From NCBI RefSeq assembly GCF_000564855.1, contig NZ_AYXG01000048.1:33973-97972 (forward strand): a stretch of 64,000 nucleotides of DNA. The letters are read 5' to 3'. This DNA comes from Actinokineospora spheciospongiae. Lineage in GTDB: Bacteria > Actinomycetota > Actinomycetes > Mycobacteriales > Pseudonocardiaceae. This document shows, one piece after another, positions 1 to 7,528 of this stretch (position 1 is the stretch's first letter; each line of letters starts with the position of its first letter). The notes below the pieces were generated by a model that saw nothing but the letters and a program-made list of their open reading frames with translations, did no database searches and had not been told where the DNA came from. A program made the translations under genes and the position numbers.

Positions 1-889
1 TCGCGCTCAGCGCCTGGTGCACGAACTCCCGCGCCTTGCGCACCGAGCCGTCCGGGCCGAGCACGGTGTGCACGGCCGCGCGGTTGATCGACACCGTGTG
101 TCGCGAGGTCGCGGTGACCTCCCCGCCGTCCTCGACCAGCAGCCACTCGCCGGTGTGCACCGTCATCAGCGCGGGGACGGTGGTCTGCTTGTAGACGATG
201 CGGCGCTCGGGGAAGCACACCCGCACCGACTCGGTGGTGTGGACCGTCCCGTCCTCGGTCCGGGTGTCCATCGCCACCACCTGGATGTTCGGGGTGTCCT
301 CGCGCAGTCGCAGCGCGGCGACGTGCGGCAGCCGGTCGGGCCACCGCGCGGCCTCGTGCAGGAACGAGTACACATCGGACAGCGAACCCGCGATCCGCGC
401 CGAGTCGGCGAAGTCGAACGTCAACTCCTCGTGCTCGCGCACGTTCTCGACGGCGTTCTTCAGCTTCTCCAGCTCTGCGCGGCTGTTCTGGTCGACCGCC
501 GCGCGCACCCACTCCAGCGCGCCGGGGTCGTCCTCGACGACCCGGTAGTCGTGCTTGAGCACGATCCGCGTCTCGCGCTCGGACAGCCGCCGCAGCACCC
601 ACTCGCCGCCCATGGCGGCCACCGGGGCCTGCGACACGTCCTGTCGGAAGCGGACGCTGAGCCCGTCGGGGTCGAGGTGGCGCCGGGAGGTCCAGCTCTT
701 CACCTCGCCGTTGGCCAGCGCCCACAGCCGGATGTGCTCGTCGGCGCCGTCGAAGCCGAGGCGCTCGGCGTGGATGGTGGGTGGGAAGATTCCCGGCCAG
801 CGCGCCACGTCGGCGACCAGGCCGTAGATGACCTCGGCCGGGGCCAAGACCGTGATCTCGTGCTCGTCGAAGTGCGTCTGCGCAGCCAT
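1..889 (-). CDS. Polyketide aromatase/cyclase, ActVII-type didomain (3' end outside window)
   Basis: This gene closes and aromatises the first ring of a reduced aromatic polyketide chain. Translating the minus strand from the ATG at 889-887 gives 296 codons with no stop before the window edge, so the C-terminus is missing. Two START/Bet v1-like halves can be seen. The first has TSRRHLDPDG and MGGEWVLR around residues 50-85; the second has RIVYKQTTVPAL and HTGEWLL near residue 240. The same layout occurs in ActVII-type cyclases that act after C9 ketoreduction. A GAGGGGGA ribosome site lies just upstream, and the ketoreductase gene ends 11 bases before the start, so the two are cotranscribed. 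The family assignment is secure; ring regiochemistry cannot be read from sequence. Confidence 0.9.
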   Translation of the reverse strand, partial: MAAQTHFDEHEITVLAPAEVIYGLVADVARWPGIFPPTIHAERLGFDGADEHIRLWALANGEVKSWTSRRHLDPDGLSVRFRQDVSQAPVAAMGGEWVLRRLSERETRIVLKHDYRVVEDDPGALEWVRAAVDQNSRAELEKLKNAVENVREHEELTFDFADSARIAGSLSDVYSFLHEAARWPDRLPHVAALRLREDTPNIQVVAMDTRTEDGTVHTTESVRVCFPERRIVYKQTTVPALMTVHTGEWLLVEDGGEVTATSRHTVSINRAAVHTVLGPDGSVRKAREFVHQALSA

Positions 890-900
890 CGCCGTCCCCC

Positions 901-1752
901 TCAGTAGTTGCCGAGCCCGCCGCAGACGTTGAGCGCCTGCGCGGTGACCGACGCCGCCGCGTCGGAGGCCAGGTAGGACACCATCGCCGCGACCTCGGCC
1001 GGGGTGCAGTAGCGGCCGAGCGGGATCTTGGCCTGGAACCGCTCGAGGACCTCCTCCTCGGTCACCCCCCAGTGCGCGGCGTAGCCCTGGCGCACCCGCT
1101 GGGCCATCGGCGTTTCGACGTAGCCGGGGCAGACCGCGTTCACCGTGACGCCGGTCTTGGCCAGTTCCAGGGCCAGCGCCTTGGTGAAACCGATGACCCC
1201 GTGCTTGGAGGCGGAGTACGGCGCGCCCAGCGCCACCCCCTGCTTGCCGCCGGTGGAGGCGATGCTGATCACGCGGCCGGATGGCCTGCCCAGCATGCCG
1301 CCGGTGGTGAGGACCGCCCTGGTCATCAGGAACACGCCGGTGAGGTTGGTGTTGATCACGTCGAACCACAGCTCGTCGGTGATCTGCGCGGTCACGCCGC
1401 CGCCGCTGCGGCCCGCGTTGTTCACCAGCAGGTCCACCGGGCCGTAGCGCTCGACGGCCGCGGCGGCGAACGCGTCGACCTCCGCAGGCGAGCGCACGTC
1501 GCACCGGGCGCCGTCGACCTCGTGGCCGCGGTCGCGCAGTTCCTTCACCGCCCCCCCGACATCGCCGCGGGCGCAGAGGAACACCCGGTACCCCCGGCCC
1601 GCGAGGGACTCGGCCACGGCGAAGCCGATGCCGGTCGTGCCGCCGGTGACCACGGCGACCCGCTCCCCCGTGCCCGTCGGCTCCCGGTCCGCCCGCGCCG
1701 CGCCCGCCCGCACCTGCCCCACCTTCGCCGCGCCCACCTGTTCCGCCACCAC
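901..1752 (-). CDS. Type II polyketide C9 ketoreductase (ActIII-like SDR)
   Basis: A short-chain dehydrogenase that would reduce one keto group of the nascent poly-beta-ketone with NADPH, setting the first ring fold. Visible features are the Rossmann motif TGGTTGIG (residues 36-43), NNAG (111-114), catalytic Ser166 in SIASTGGKQG, Tyr179 and Lys183 in YSASK, and the tail TAQALNVCGGLGNY, which is almost diagnostic of ActIII-type ketoreductases. The start is GTG with GGAGG immediately upstream. The N-terminus is about 20-25 residues longer than in ActIII, so an internal start is possible. It is the first gene of a leftward unit with the aromatase/cyclase. Its promoter holds a SARP-type repeat pair pointing in its direction. 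Confidence 0.93.
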   Translation of the reverse strand: MVAEQVGAAKVGQVRAGAARADREPTGTGERVAVVTGGTTGIGFAVAESLAGRGYRVFLCARGDVGGAVKELRDRGHEVDGARCDVRSPAEVDAFAAAAVERYGPVDLLVNNAGRSGGGVTAQITDELWFDVINTNLTGVFLMTRAVLTTGGMLGRPSGRVISIASTGGKQGVALGAPYSASKHGVIGFTKALALELAKTGVTVNAVCPGYVETPMAQRVRQGYAAHWGVTEEEVLERFQAKIPLGRYCTPAEVAAMVSYLASDAAASVTAQALNVCGGLGNY

Positions 1753-1778
1753 TGCCTCCTTGCGAGATCGGTGCGTTG

Positions 1779-1810
1779 AACGTGCTGCGCGCCGCTCGAA
1801 TCCCGCTCAA
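1779..1810 (-). promoter_or_regulatory. Candidate SARP operator and -10 for the ketoreductase unit
   Basis: Read on the minus strand, TTGAGCG (1810-1804) and TCGAGCG (1799-1793) are spaced 11 bp start to start. Eight bases further on comes CACGTT (1784-1779), a fair -10 element. Known SARPs such as ActII-ORF4 and DnrI bind TCGAG-type heptamers repeated every 11 bp, with the last repeat about 8 bp before the -10. The match in spacing and orientation supports activation by the SARP encoded at 4073; binding is inferred. Confidence 0.7.
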
Positions 1811-1841
1811 CGACCGGTGGGCGCGCCGGTTCCAGCGCGGG

Positions 1842-1873
1842 TCGAGCCCGGCTCGACACCCCCGACCGAGCCT
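1842..1873 (+). promoter_or_regulatory. Candidate SARP operator and -10 for the NTF2/P450 unit
   Basis: TCGAGCC (1842-1848) and TCGACAC (1853-1859) are 11 bp apart on the plus strand, with GAGCCT (1868-1873) eight bases after the second repeat in the -10 position. The site faces the gene starting at 1909. It lies back to back with the mirror-image site serving the ketoreductase, so this divergent promoter carries one operator per direction. Confidence 0.7.
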
Positions 1874-1908
1874 GGTCGACGATGTGGTCCACAGAGGAGG
1901 AAACCGCC

Positions 1909-2352
1909 ATGACGCTGCCGCTGCACCGGGCCGGTGCACCCGACACCGAGACCTACCACCGGGTCCAGCACTTCTACGCGCACCAGATGCAGCTACTCGA
2001 TGACGGGTCGGTCGAGCGGTGGTCGGAAACCTTCACCGAGGACGGGACCTTCGCCGCGAACGCCCACCCCGAGCCGACCACCGGGCGCGGCGCCATCGCC
2101 GAAGCCGCGCGCCGGGCGTCGACCGAGCTCGCGCGCGCCGGTGTGGTGCGCAGGCACTGGCTGGGCATGGTGACCGTGTCCACCCAGCCCGCGGGCACCC
2201 TGCTCGCCCGCTGCTACGCGTTGGTGATCTCCACGCCCAAGGGCGGTCAGGCCGGCGTGCACGTGAGCACCGTCTGCGAGGACGTGCTCGTGCCCGACGG
2301 CGACGACTTCCTGGTGCGCGAGCGCCGGGTCACCCGCGACGACCTCGGCTGA
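1909..2352 (+). CDS. NTF2-fold (SnoaL-like) protein of the ActVI-ORFA type
   Basis: A 147-residue protein with the small cone-shaped NTF2 fold used by polyketide cyclases and related tailoring proteins. The segments QHFYAHQMQLLDDG, FTEDGTFAANAHPEP, RRHWLGMVTV and the end VTRDDLG resemble ActVI-ORFA homologues found beside type II polyketide genes, where they are thought to help shape pyran or later rings. The start was set at ATG 1909 because GAGGAGG lies 8 bases upstream; an in-frame extension to 1882 has no ribosome site. It shares a transcript with the P450 that begins 11 bases after its stop, and a SARP-type repeat pair precedes it. The substrate is unknown. Confidence 0.8.
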   Translation: MTLPLHRAGAPDTETYHRVQHFYAHQMQLLDDGSVERWSETFTEDGTFAANAHPEPTTGRGAIAEAARRASTELARAGVVRRHWLGMVTVSTQPAGTLLARCYALVISTPKGGQAGVHVSTVCEDVLVPDGDDFLVRERRVTRDDLG

Positions 2353-2362
2353 AGGGCCCGGC

Positions 2363-3526
2363 ATGAGCATCGACCAGGACGGGGCGGTGGTCGCGCTCGC
2401 CGACAGCCCGGTGTGCGCGGCCGACCCGTACCCCGGGCTGGCCCGGCTGCGCGGGCGCGGGCCCGCCGTGCGGGTGCAGACCTCGTTCATGGGTGAGGTC
2501 TGGCTGGTGACCCGGTACGAACTCGCCCGGACCCTGCTCGCCGACCCCCGGTTCAGCCGCAGGCGGCCCGACGACGGCGAGGTGGCCGCGGTCGACTCCG
2601 ACCCGCCGGAGCACACCCGAATCCGCAAGCTCGTCGGCAAGGCGTTCACCCACCACCGAATCCAGCGCCTGCGGCCGTGGGTGCAGGGCTTCGTGGACGC
2701 CCAGCTCGACGAACTGGTGGCGGTGGGCGGACCGGTCGACCTGCTGGACCGGTTCGCCTACCCGCTGCCGATCGCGGTGATCTGTGAAATGCTCGGCGCT
2801 CCGGCGGCGGATCGGGCCGACGTGCGGGCGCGGACGGAAAAGATCCTCGAAGGCGAAGTGGCAGAAAACCGCGAGAAGGTTTACGACCTCACGAAAGCAT
2901 ATATAAAGGGCCTTATTGCGACAAAACGGGCACAGCCCGGCGATGACCTGATGAGCGCGCTGATCGCCGCGCGCGAGGGTGACAGCCGGTTCACCGAACC
3001 GGAACTCGTCGAATTGGGCATCGCGCTGATCGCGGCAGGCTACGCCACGACCACCAACCTCATCGGCAACGGGATTCACGCGCTGCTGCGCAACCCCGAT
3101 CAGCTCGACCTGCTGCGGCGGCGACCGGAGCTGATCGGGTCGGCAGTGGAGGAGTTCCTGCGCTACGAGAGCTCCTTCAGCGCGGCGGGCCAGATCGCCA
3201 AGGAGGACGTGCCGATCGGCGACGGCCTGGTGGTCCGCAGCGGGCAGGTCGTGTTGATCTCCTTCTGCGGAGCCAACCGGGACCCGCTGCGCTTCCCGGA
3301 CCCGGACCGGCTCGACATCACCCGCGCGCCGAACCCGCACCTGGCGTTTTCGCACGGGATACACCACTGCCTCGGCGCGCCGCTGGCGCGGATGGAGGCC
3401 GAGATCGCGATCGGGACCCTGGTCCGGCGTTTTCCGGACCTGCGTATCGGCGGTACCACCGAATGGCGGGAGAACATCATGCGCGGTCTGCACGCGCTTC
3501 CGGTGGTTCTCGGAGAACCCACTTGA
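2363..3526 (+). CDS. Cytochrome P450, probable polyketide tailoring oxidase
   Basis: A 387-residue bacterial class I P450. It shows the I-helix oxygen-binding stretch AAGYATT, the K-helix EFLR, and the haem loop FSHGIHHCLGAPLAR with the cysteine ligand at residue 336. It should hydroxylate or otherwise oxidise the aromatic scaffold using an external ferredoxin and reductase, neither of which is encoded nearby. It follows the NTF2-fold gene by 10 bases and shares its promoter. Positions 2870-2935 are unusually AT-rich for this genome and contain rare codons such as ATA and AAA around residues 170-190, which may be a trace of recombination. Family assignment is firm; substrate and position of attack are unknown. 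Confidence 0.93.
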   Translation: MSIDQDGAVVALADSPVCAADPYPGLARLRGRGPAVRVQTSFMGEVWLVTRYELARTLLADPRFSRRRPDDGEVAAVDSDPPEHTRIRKLVGKAFTHHRIQRLRPWVQGFVDAQLDELVAVGGPVDLLDRFAYPLPIAVICEMLGAPAADRADVRARTEKILEGEVAENREKVYDLTKAYIKGLIATKRAQPGDDLMSALIAAREGDSRFTEPELVELGIALIAAGYATTTNLIGNGIHALLRNPDQLDLLRRRPELIGSAVEEFLRYESSFSAAGQIAKEDVPIGDGLVVRSGQVVLISFCGANRDPLRFPDPDRLDITRAPNPHLAFSHGIHHCLGAPLARMEAEIAIGTLVRRFPDLRIGGTTEWRENIMRGLHALPVVLGEPT

Positions 3527-3531
3527 AGACG

Positions 3532-3549
3532 TCGAGCGGGAATCTAGCG
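3532..3549 (+). promoter_or_regulatory. Candidate SARP operator downstream of the P450
   Basis: TCGAGCG (3532-3538) and TCTAGCG (3543-3549) keep the exact 11-bp periodicity of the other SARP-type sites here. The pair starts five bases after the P450 stop and points right. The nearest recognisable gene in that direction is the SARP at 4073, more than 500 bases away, so it may drive a long leader, the small frame at 3616, or autoactivation of the regulator. A weak -10 candidate is GAGTAT at 3565-3570, at a less ideal distance. Confidence 0.55.
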
Positions 3550-3615
3550 CGGCTCCAGCGCAGGGAGTATTTGTTGTAAGGAACGGCGAGGCCGGGAGCC
3601 GGGGAGGGGACGTCG

Positions 3616-3840
3616 TTGCCGGACACTGACAGCACGCCCCCGTTGGCGCGCGTGCGCCTGGAAAAGCCGTACGAGAAGACACCACCGGAAAAGTCACCCG
3701 TCCGGTCGATCAAGTTCGACGCCCACCGCGGTCGCACGGAGAGGCCCCCGGTGGGCGCCGGATCGACCGACCCCGACCGGACACGCGCCCGCCTTGACGA
3801 CACCCCCGCGCGACGGGGATTCCGCGGGCACCACCGGTGA
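3616..3840 (+). CDS. Possible small basic protein in the leader before the SARP gene
   Basis: The 546-base gap between the P450 and the SARP gene holds one plausible short frame: TTG start, 74 codons, preceded by GGGGAGGGGA about 4-10 bases upstream. The product is Arg/Pro-rich with a cluster of Lys and Glu (EKPYEKTPPEK) and no motif that I recognise. The only reason to list it is its position behind a SARP-type repeat pair. Composition gives little support, and it may be noncoding leader. I see nothing else convincing in 3841-4072. Confidence 0.2.
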   Translation: MPDTDSTPPLARVRLEKPYEKTPPEKSPVRSIKFDAHRGRTERPPVGAGSTDPDRTRARLDDTPARRGFRGHHR

Positions 3841-4072
3841 TCCCGGGCAGCAGGCGCGTTCCCGCGCGGCGCGGCGCGGGCGACACCGGGGCGACGGGGG
3901 CCGAGCGGGGCCCGGTGGTCCATACCACTCACCAGCCGACCGCGGTGCGGTGGCACCACCCCGGCCTGTCAGGCGGGCAGACGGGGACGACGCGCTGAAC
4001 GGTCATTGTCGGTGACCGACCAGGGGGCTGGAGGCGGCACCCCGGCGGCCACGAACTGAGGGGGAAACGCGC

Positions 4073-5974
4073 ATGACCAGGTTCATGATGCTCGGGCCGC
4101 TGGCGGTCGTCACCGCGGACAGAACCATCACGCCGACCGCCCCGATGCTGCGGCGCACATTGGCTCTGCTGCTGCTCAACGTGAACTCCGTCGTCAGCTT
4201 CGGCACGCTGGTCGAGGAGCTGTGGGACGAGAACCCGCCGCGCAGCGCGAAAACAACGCTGCAAACCTACATCTACCAGTGGCGCAAGCTCCTCGGCTCC
4301 TCCGCGACCCCGGCGCAGTCAGCGGCGGTGGCGGGCGGTTTCCCCGGGACCGCGCTGCTGACCCGGCAGGCAGGCTACGAACTGCGCCTCGGCCCCGACG
4401 ACGTGGTGGACGTGGACCAGTTCGAGTCCGCGGTGCGCCGGGCCAAGGCCAAGCACGGCGACGGCCTCGTCGAGGACGCCAGCACGGCTCTGCGCTCGGC
4501 GCTGGCCCTGTGGCGCGGGGCCATCCTGGACGACACCGAGATCGGTCCGGTGCTCGGCGCCTCGGTCACCCGGCTGGCCGAGGCCAGGCAGGAGGCGCTC
4601 GAACTGCGGCTGGACCTGGACCTGCAACTGGGCAGGCACCGGGAGCTGGTCAGCGAGCTGAGTTCGCTGGTCCGCGAGCACCCCGGCCACGAGGGCTTCG
4701 TCAACAAGCTCATGGTCGCCCTGGTCCGCGCGGGGCGCCGGTCCGACGCCTTGGACGTCTACCGCCGGGCCCGGGTGGAGATGGTCGAGGGGCTGGGCCT
4801 GGAACCGTCCACCGAGACCCAGCGGTTGCACGAGGCGATCCTCACCGGCGAGGTGGACCTGACCCCGCGCGGATCGGCGACCGCCGCCTCGGCGCGGCCC
4901 GCCCAGATCCCGCCCGCGGGCAGCCACTTCGTCGGCCGCGGCCGGGAGTACCGGCAGTTGCAGGCGACCGTGGCCGATCCAGGGCAGCACGACGGGTGGA
5001 GCGCGGGCGGCGGGATGCGGGTGGTCGAGATCGTCGGCGCCCCCGGGGTCGGCAAGACGGCCTTCGTCACCCACGTCGGGCACCGGCTGCGGTCGCTGTT
5101 CCCGGACGGGCAGCTCTACGCCAGCCCCGGCGCCACCGACGACCGCGGCATCGCCGAGATCCTGGCGGGGTTCCTGGAGGGCGCCGGGGTGCCGCCGCAG
5201 CAACAGCCCACCCGACTCACCGCGCTGATCAGCATGTTCCGGACCTGGACGGCGGACAGGAAGGTCTTGGTCGTGCTCGACGACGTCGTCTCCAGCTCGC
5301 ACGCGCGGATGCTGGCGCCCAGCGGCGCGGGCTGCGCGCTGCTGCTGACCAGCCGCATCCCGCTGGGCGCGGTGCAGGCCACCAGCACCGTCGTGCTGCC
5401 TCCGCTCACCGAGCAGCAGGCCGTGGACCTGCTGGCGCGCAGGCTCGGCGAGCAGCGGGTGGCCGCCGAGCCGGTGGCCGCGCGGCTGCTGGCCCAGATG
5501 TGCGAGCGGCTGCCGGTGCTGCTGCACGCGGCGGCGGGCAAGCTGGCCGCGCAGCCGGAGTGGAGCATGGCCAGGCTGGCCGAGCGGCTGACCTCGGCCG
5601 AGGACGTGCTCGCCGAGCTGGGTGCGGGCGGGGCGGCCTTCCTGGTCAACGTCGACTCGACCTACCGCGAGCTGCCCGCGGTCGCCAGGGCCGCCTTCGA
5701 CTTCCTGGCGCGCAGACCGACCAGGGCGGTCACCGCCGAGGTGATCTCGGCCGAGTTCGAGGTGCCCGCCACGACCGCGAAGAGCGCGCTGGAGAAGCTC
5801 GCCGAGGCCTATCTGATAGAGGTGTGCCCGCCCGCGCTGGACTGCCACCACGCCTGCGGGGACACCTACCGCATCTCCCCGCTGATGAGCCTGGTGGCCA
5901 AGCGGCTGGCCACCACCTCCCACGCGGCGGGTTCGGGCGGCGCGCAGCCGCACCGGTTGCGCGCGCTCGTGTGA
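4073..5974 (+). CDS. SARP-family pathway activator with NB-ARC ATPase domain
   Basis: A 633-residue Streptomyces antibiotic regulatory protein. It begins with an OmpR-type winged helix (residues 1-95; RRTLALLLLN, LVEELWDENPP), followed by a bacterial transcriptional activation domain (about 105-255; the DVDQFESAV start is typical). An NB-ARC region follows, with Walker A GAPGVGKT near residue 325 and Walker B KVLVVLDDV near 400. No tetratricopeptide tail is present, so it is shorter than AfsR (about 990 residues) and longer than minimal SARPs such as ActII-ORF4 (about 255). It sits between the tailoring genes and the minimal synthase and is the obvious candidate to bind the 11-bp TCGAG repeats in front of the cluster's units. 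Confidence 0.92.
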   Translation: MTRFMMLGPLAVVTADRTITPTAPMLRRTLALLLLNVNSVVSFGTLVEELWDENPPRSAKTTLQTYIYQWRKLLGSSATPAQSAAVAGGFPGTALLTRQAGYELRLGPDDVVDVDQFESAVRRAKAKHGDGLVEDASTALRSALALWRGAILDDTEIGPVLGASVTRLAEARQEALELRLDLDLQLGRHRELVSELSSLVREHPGHEGFVNKLMVALVRAGRRSDALDVYRRARVEMVEGLGLEPSTETQRLHEAILTGEVDLTPRGSATAASARPAQIPPAGSHFVGRGREYRQLQATVADPGQHDGWSAGGGMRVVEIVGAPGVGKTAFVTHVGHRLRSLFPDGQLYASPGATDDRGIAEILAGFLEGAGVPPQQQPTRLTALISMFRTWTADRKVLVVLDDVVSSSHARMLAPSGAGCALLLTSRIPLGAVQATSTVVLPPLTEQQAVDLLARRLGEQRVAAEPVAARLLAQMCERLPVLLHAAAGKLAAQPEWSMARLAERLTSAEDVLAELGAGGAAFLVNVDSTYRELPAVARAAFDFLARRPTRAVTAEVISAEFEVPATTAKSALEKLAEAYLIEVCPPALDCHHACGDTYRISPLMSLVAKRLATTSHAAGSGGAQPHRLRALV

Positions 5975-6130
5975 GCGGCCGGGGCGCCGCCCTCGTTGCC
6001 TTCCTCGTGGCTCCTGTTCAAGGAGTCGCGGTCGCCCAGGTCCGGCATGACTGACGCCCCCAGCCGAACGCATGATCCGGGGGGGGTGGTGTCACCGGGC
6101 CTGGTGGCATCGCCGGCACCCCGGCCGTCT

Positions 6131-6162
6131 TCGAGTGCGGTTCGAGGAAGACGGACGACCAT
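6131..6162 (+). promoter_or_regulatory. Candidate SARP operator and -10 for the minimal PKS operon
   Basis: TCGAGTG (6131-6137) and TCGAGGA (6142-6148) are spaced 11 bp, and GACCAT (6157-6162) follows eight bases later in the -10 position. The site lies about 95 bases before the KS-alpha start and is the only promoter-like arrangement I see in 5975-6256. Confidence 0.7.
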
Positions 6163-6256
6163 TCTCCCTATCGGCCAACACTTTCCGCGCACGCGGACAC
6201 CAGTGAACCGGGCCGGTGGGCGGGTCCCCCGCCCACACTCGTCGACAGGAGGCGCG

Positions 6257-7528
6257 GTGTCCCAGCGGCGCGTTGTGATAACCGGGATCGGCGTCATCGC
6301 CCCGGGCGGTGCGGGCACGAAGGCGTTCTGGGAGCTGATCACCTCCGGCGCCACGGCGACCCGGCTGATCACCTCGTTCGACCCCACCCCGTTCCGCTCC
6401 CGGATCGCGGCCGAGTGCGACTTCGACCCGGTGCTCGGCGGGCTCGACCCCGAGCAGGTCGGGCGGCTGGACCGGGTGGCCCAGTTCGCCGTGGTCGCGG
6501 CCGGGGAGGCGTTGGCCGACAGCGGGTTCGAGGCGGGCGGCCACCCGCCGGAGCGGTTCGGGGTGAGCATCGGCACCGCCGTCGGCTGCACCCAGCGGTT
6601 GGAGGAGCAGTACGTGGCGATCAGCGGCGGCGGGCAGCACTGGCTGGTCGACCACACCGCGGGCAGCCCGCACCTCCACGACTACTTCGTGCCCAGCTCG
6701 ATCGCCGCGGAGGTGGCGTGGCTGGCAGGCGCGGAGGGCCCGGCCACCGTGGTCTCGGCCGGGTGCACCTCCGGCATCGACGCCATCGGCCACGCCGCCG
6801 AGCTGATCCGCGAGGGCTCGGTGGACGTGGTGCTCGCCGGTGGCACCGACGCGCCGATCTCCCCGATCACGGTGGCCTGCTTCGACGCGATCACCGCGAC
6901 CTCGCCGCGCAACGACGACCCGGAGCACGCCTCCCGGCCATTCGACCGCACCCGCAACGGGTTCGTGCTCGGCGAGGGCGCTGCGGTGCTGGTGCTGGAG
7001 GAGCGCGCGGCGGCGCGCAGGCGCGGGGCCCGCATCTACGCCGAGGTCGCCGGGTTCGCCTCGCGCGGCAACGCCCACCACATGACCGGCCTGCGCCCGG
7101 ACGGCAAGGAGATGTCGGCGGCCATCACCGCCGCGCTGGCCGAGGCGCGGCTGGCACCGGAGTCGGTGGACTACGTCAACGCGCACGGCACCGCGACCAG
7201 GCAGAACGACGTCCACGAGACCGCCGCGCTCAAGGACAGCCTCGGCGAGCACGCCTGGCGGGTGCCGATCAGCTCGATCAAGTCCATGCTCGGGCACTCC
7301 CTCGGCGCGATCGGCGCCATCGAACTGGCCGCGAGCGCCCTGGCCATCGACCGCGCGGTGGTGCCGCCCACGGCCAACCTGCGCGAGCCGGACCCGGCGC
7401 TGGACCTGGACTACGTGCCGCTGACCGCGCGCGAGCGCCGCACCCGCGCCGTGTTGAAGGTCGGCAGCGGCTTCGGCGGGTTCCAGAGCGCGATGGTGCT
7501 GACCGACGGGGAAGGGACGGACCGGTGA
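6257..7528 (+). CDS. Ketosynthase alpha of the type II minimal polyketide synthase
   Basis: The catalytic ketosynthase, 423 residues, condenses malonyl units into the poly-beta-keto chain as a heterodimer with KS-beta. The thiolase-fold triad is intact: Cys170 in SAGCTSG, His310 in NAHGTAT and His347 in SMLGHSLGA. The start is the GTG at 6257 because AGGAGG sits four bases upstream and the protein then begins in the usual way (SQRRVVITGIG); the frame stays open upstream to 5996, without support. Its stop overlaps the KS-beta GTG (GTGA), so the two are translationally coupled, as is usual for these obligate partners. Confidence 0.97.
   Translation: MSQRRVVITGIGVIAPGGAGTKAFWELITSGATATRLITSFDPTPFRSRIAAECDFDPVLGGLDPEQVGRLDRVAQFAVVAAGEALADSGFEAGGHPPERFGVSIGTAVGCTQRLEEQYVAISGGGQHWLVDHTAGSPHLHDYFVPSSIAAEVAWLAGAEGPATVVSAGCTSGIDAIGHAAELIREGSVDVVLAGGTDAPISPITVACFDAITATSPRNDDPEHASRPFDRTRNGFVLGEGAAVLVLEERAAARRRGARIYAEVAGFASRGNAHHMTGLRPDGKEMSAAITAALAEARLAPESVDYVNAHGTATRQNDVHETAALKDSLGEHAWRVPISSIKSMLGHSLGAIGAIELAASALAIDRAVVPPTANLREPDPALDLDYVPLTARERRTRAVLKVGSGFGGFQSAMVLTDGEGTDR

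Noticed and set aside
5996..6256. Upstream extension of the KS-alpha frame
   Set aside because: The added residues match no ketosynthase and cross the SARP-type operator. The GTG at 6257 has an AGGAGG site and gives the standard N-terminus.
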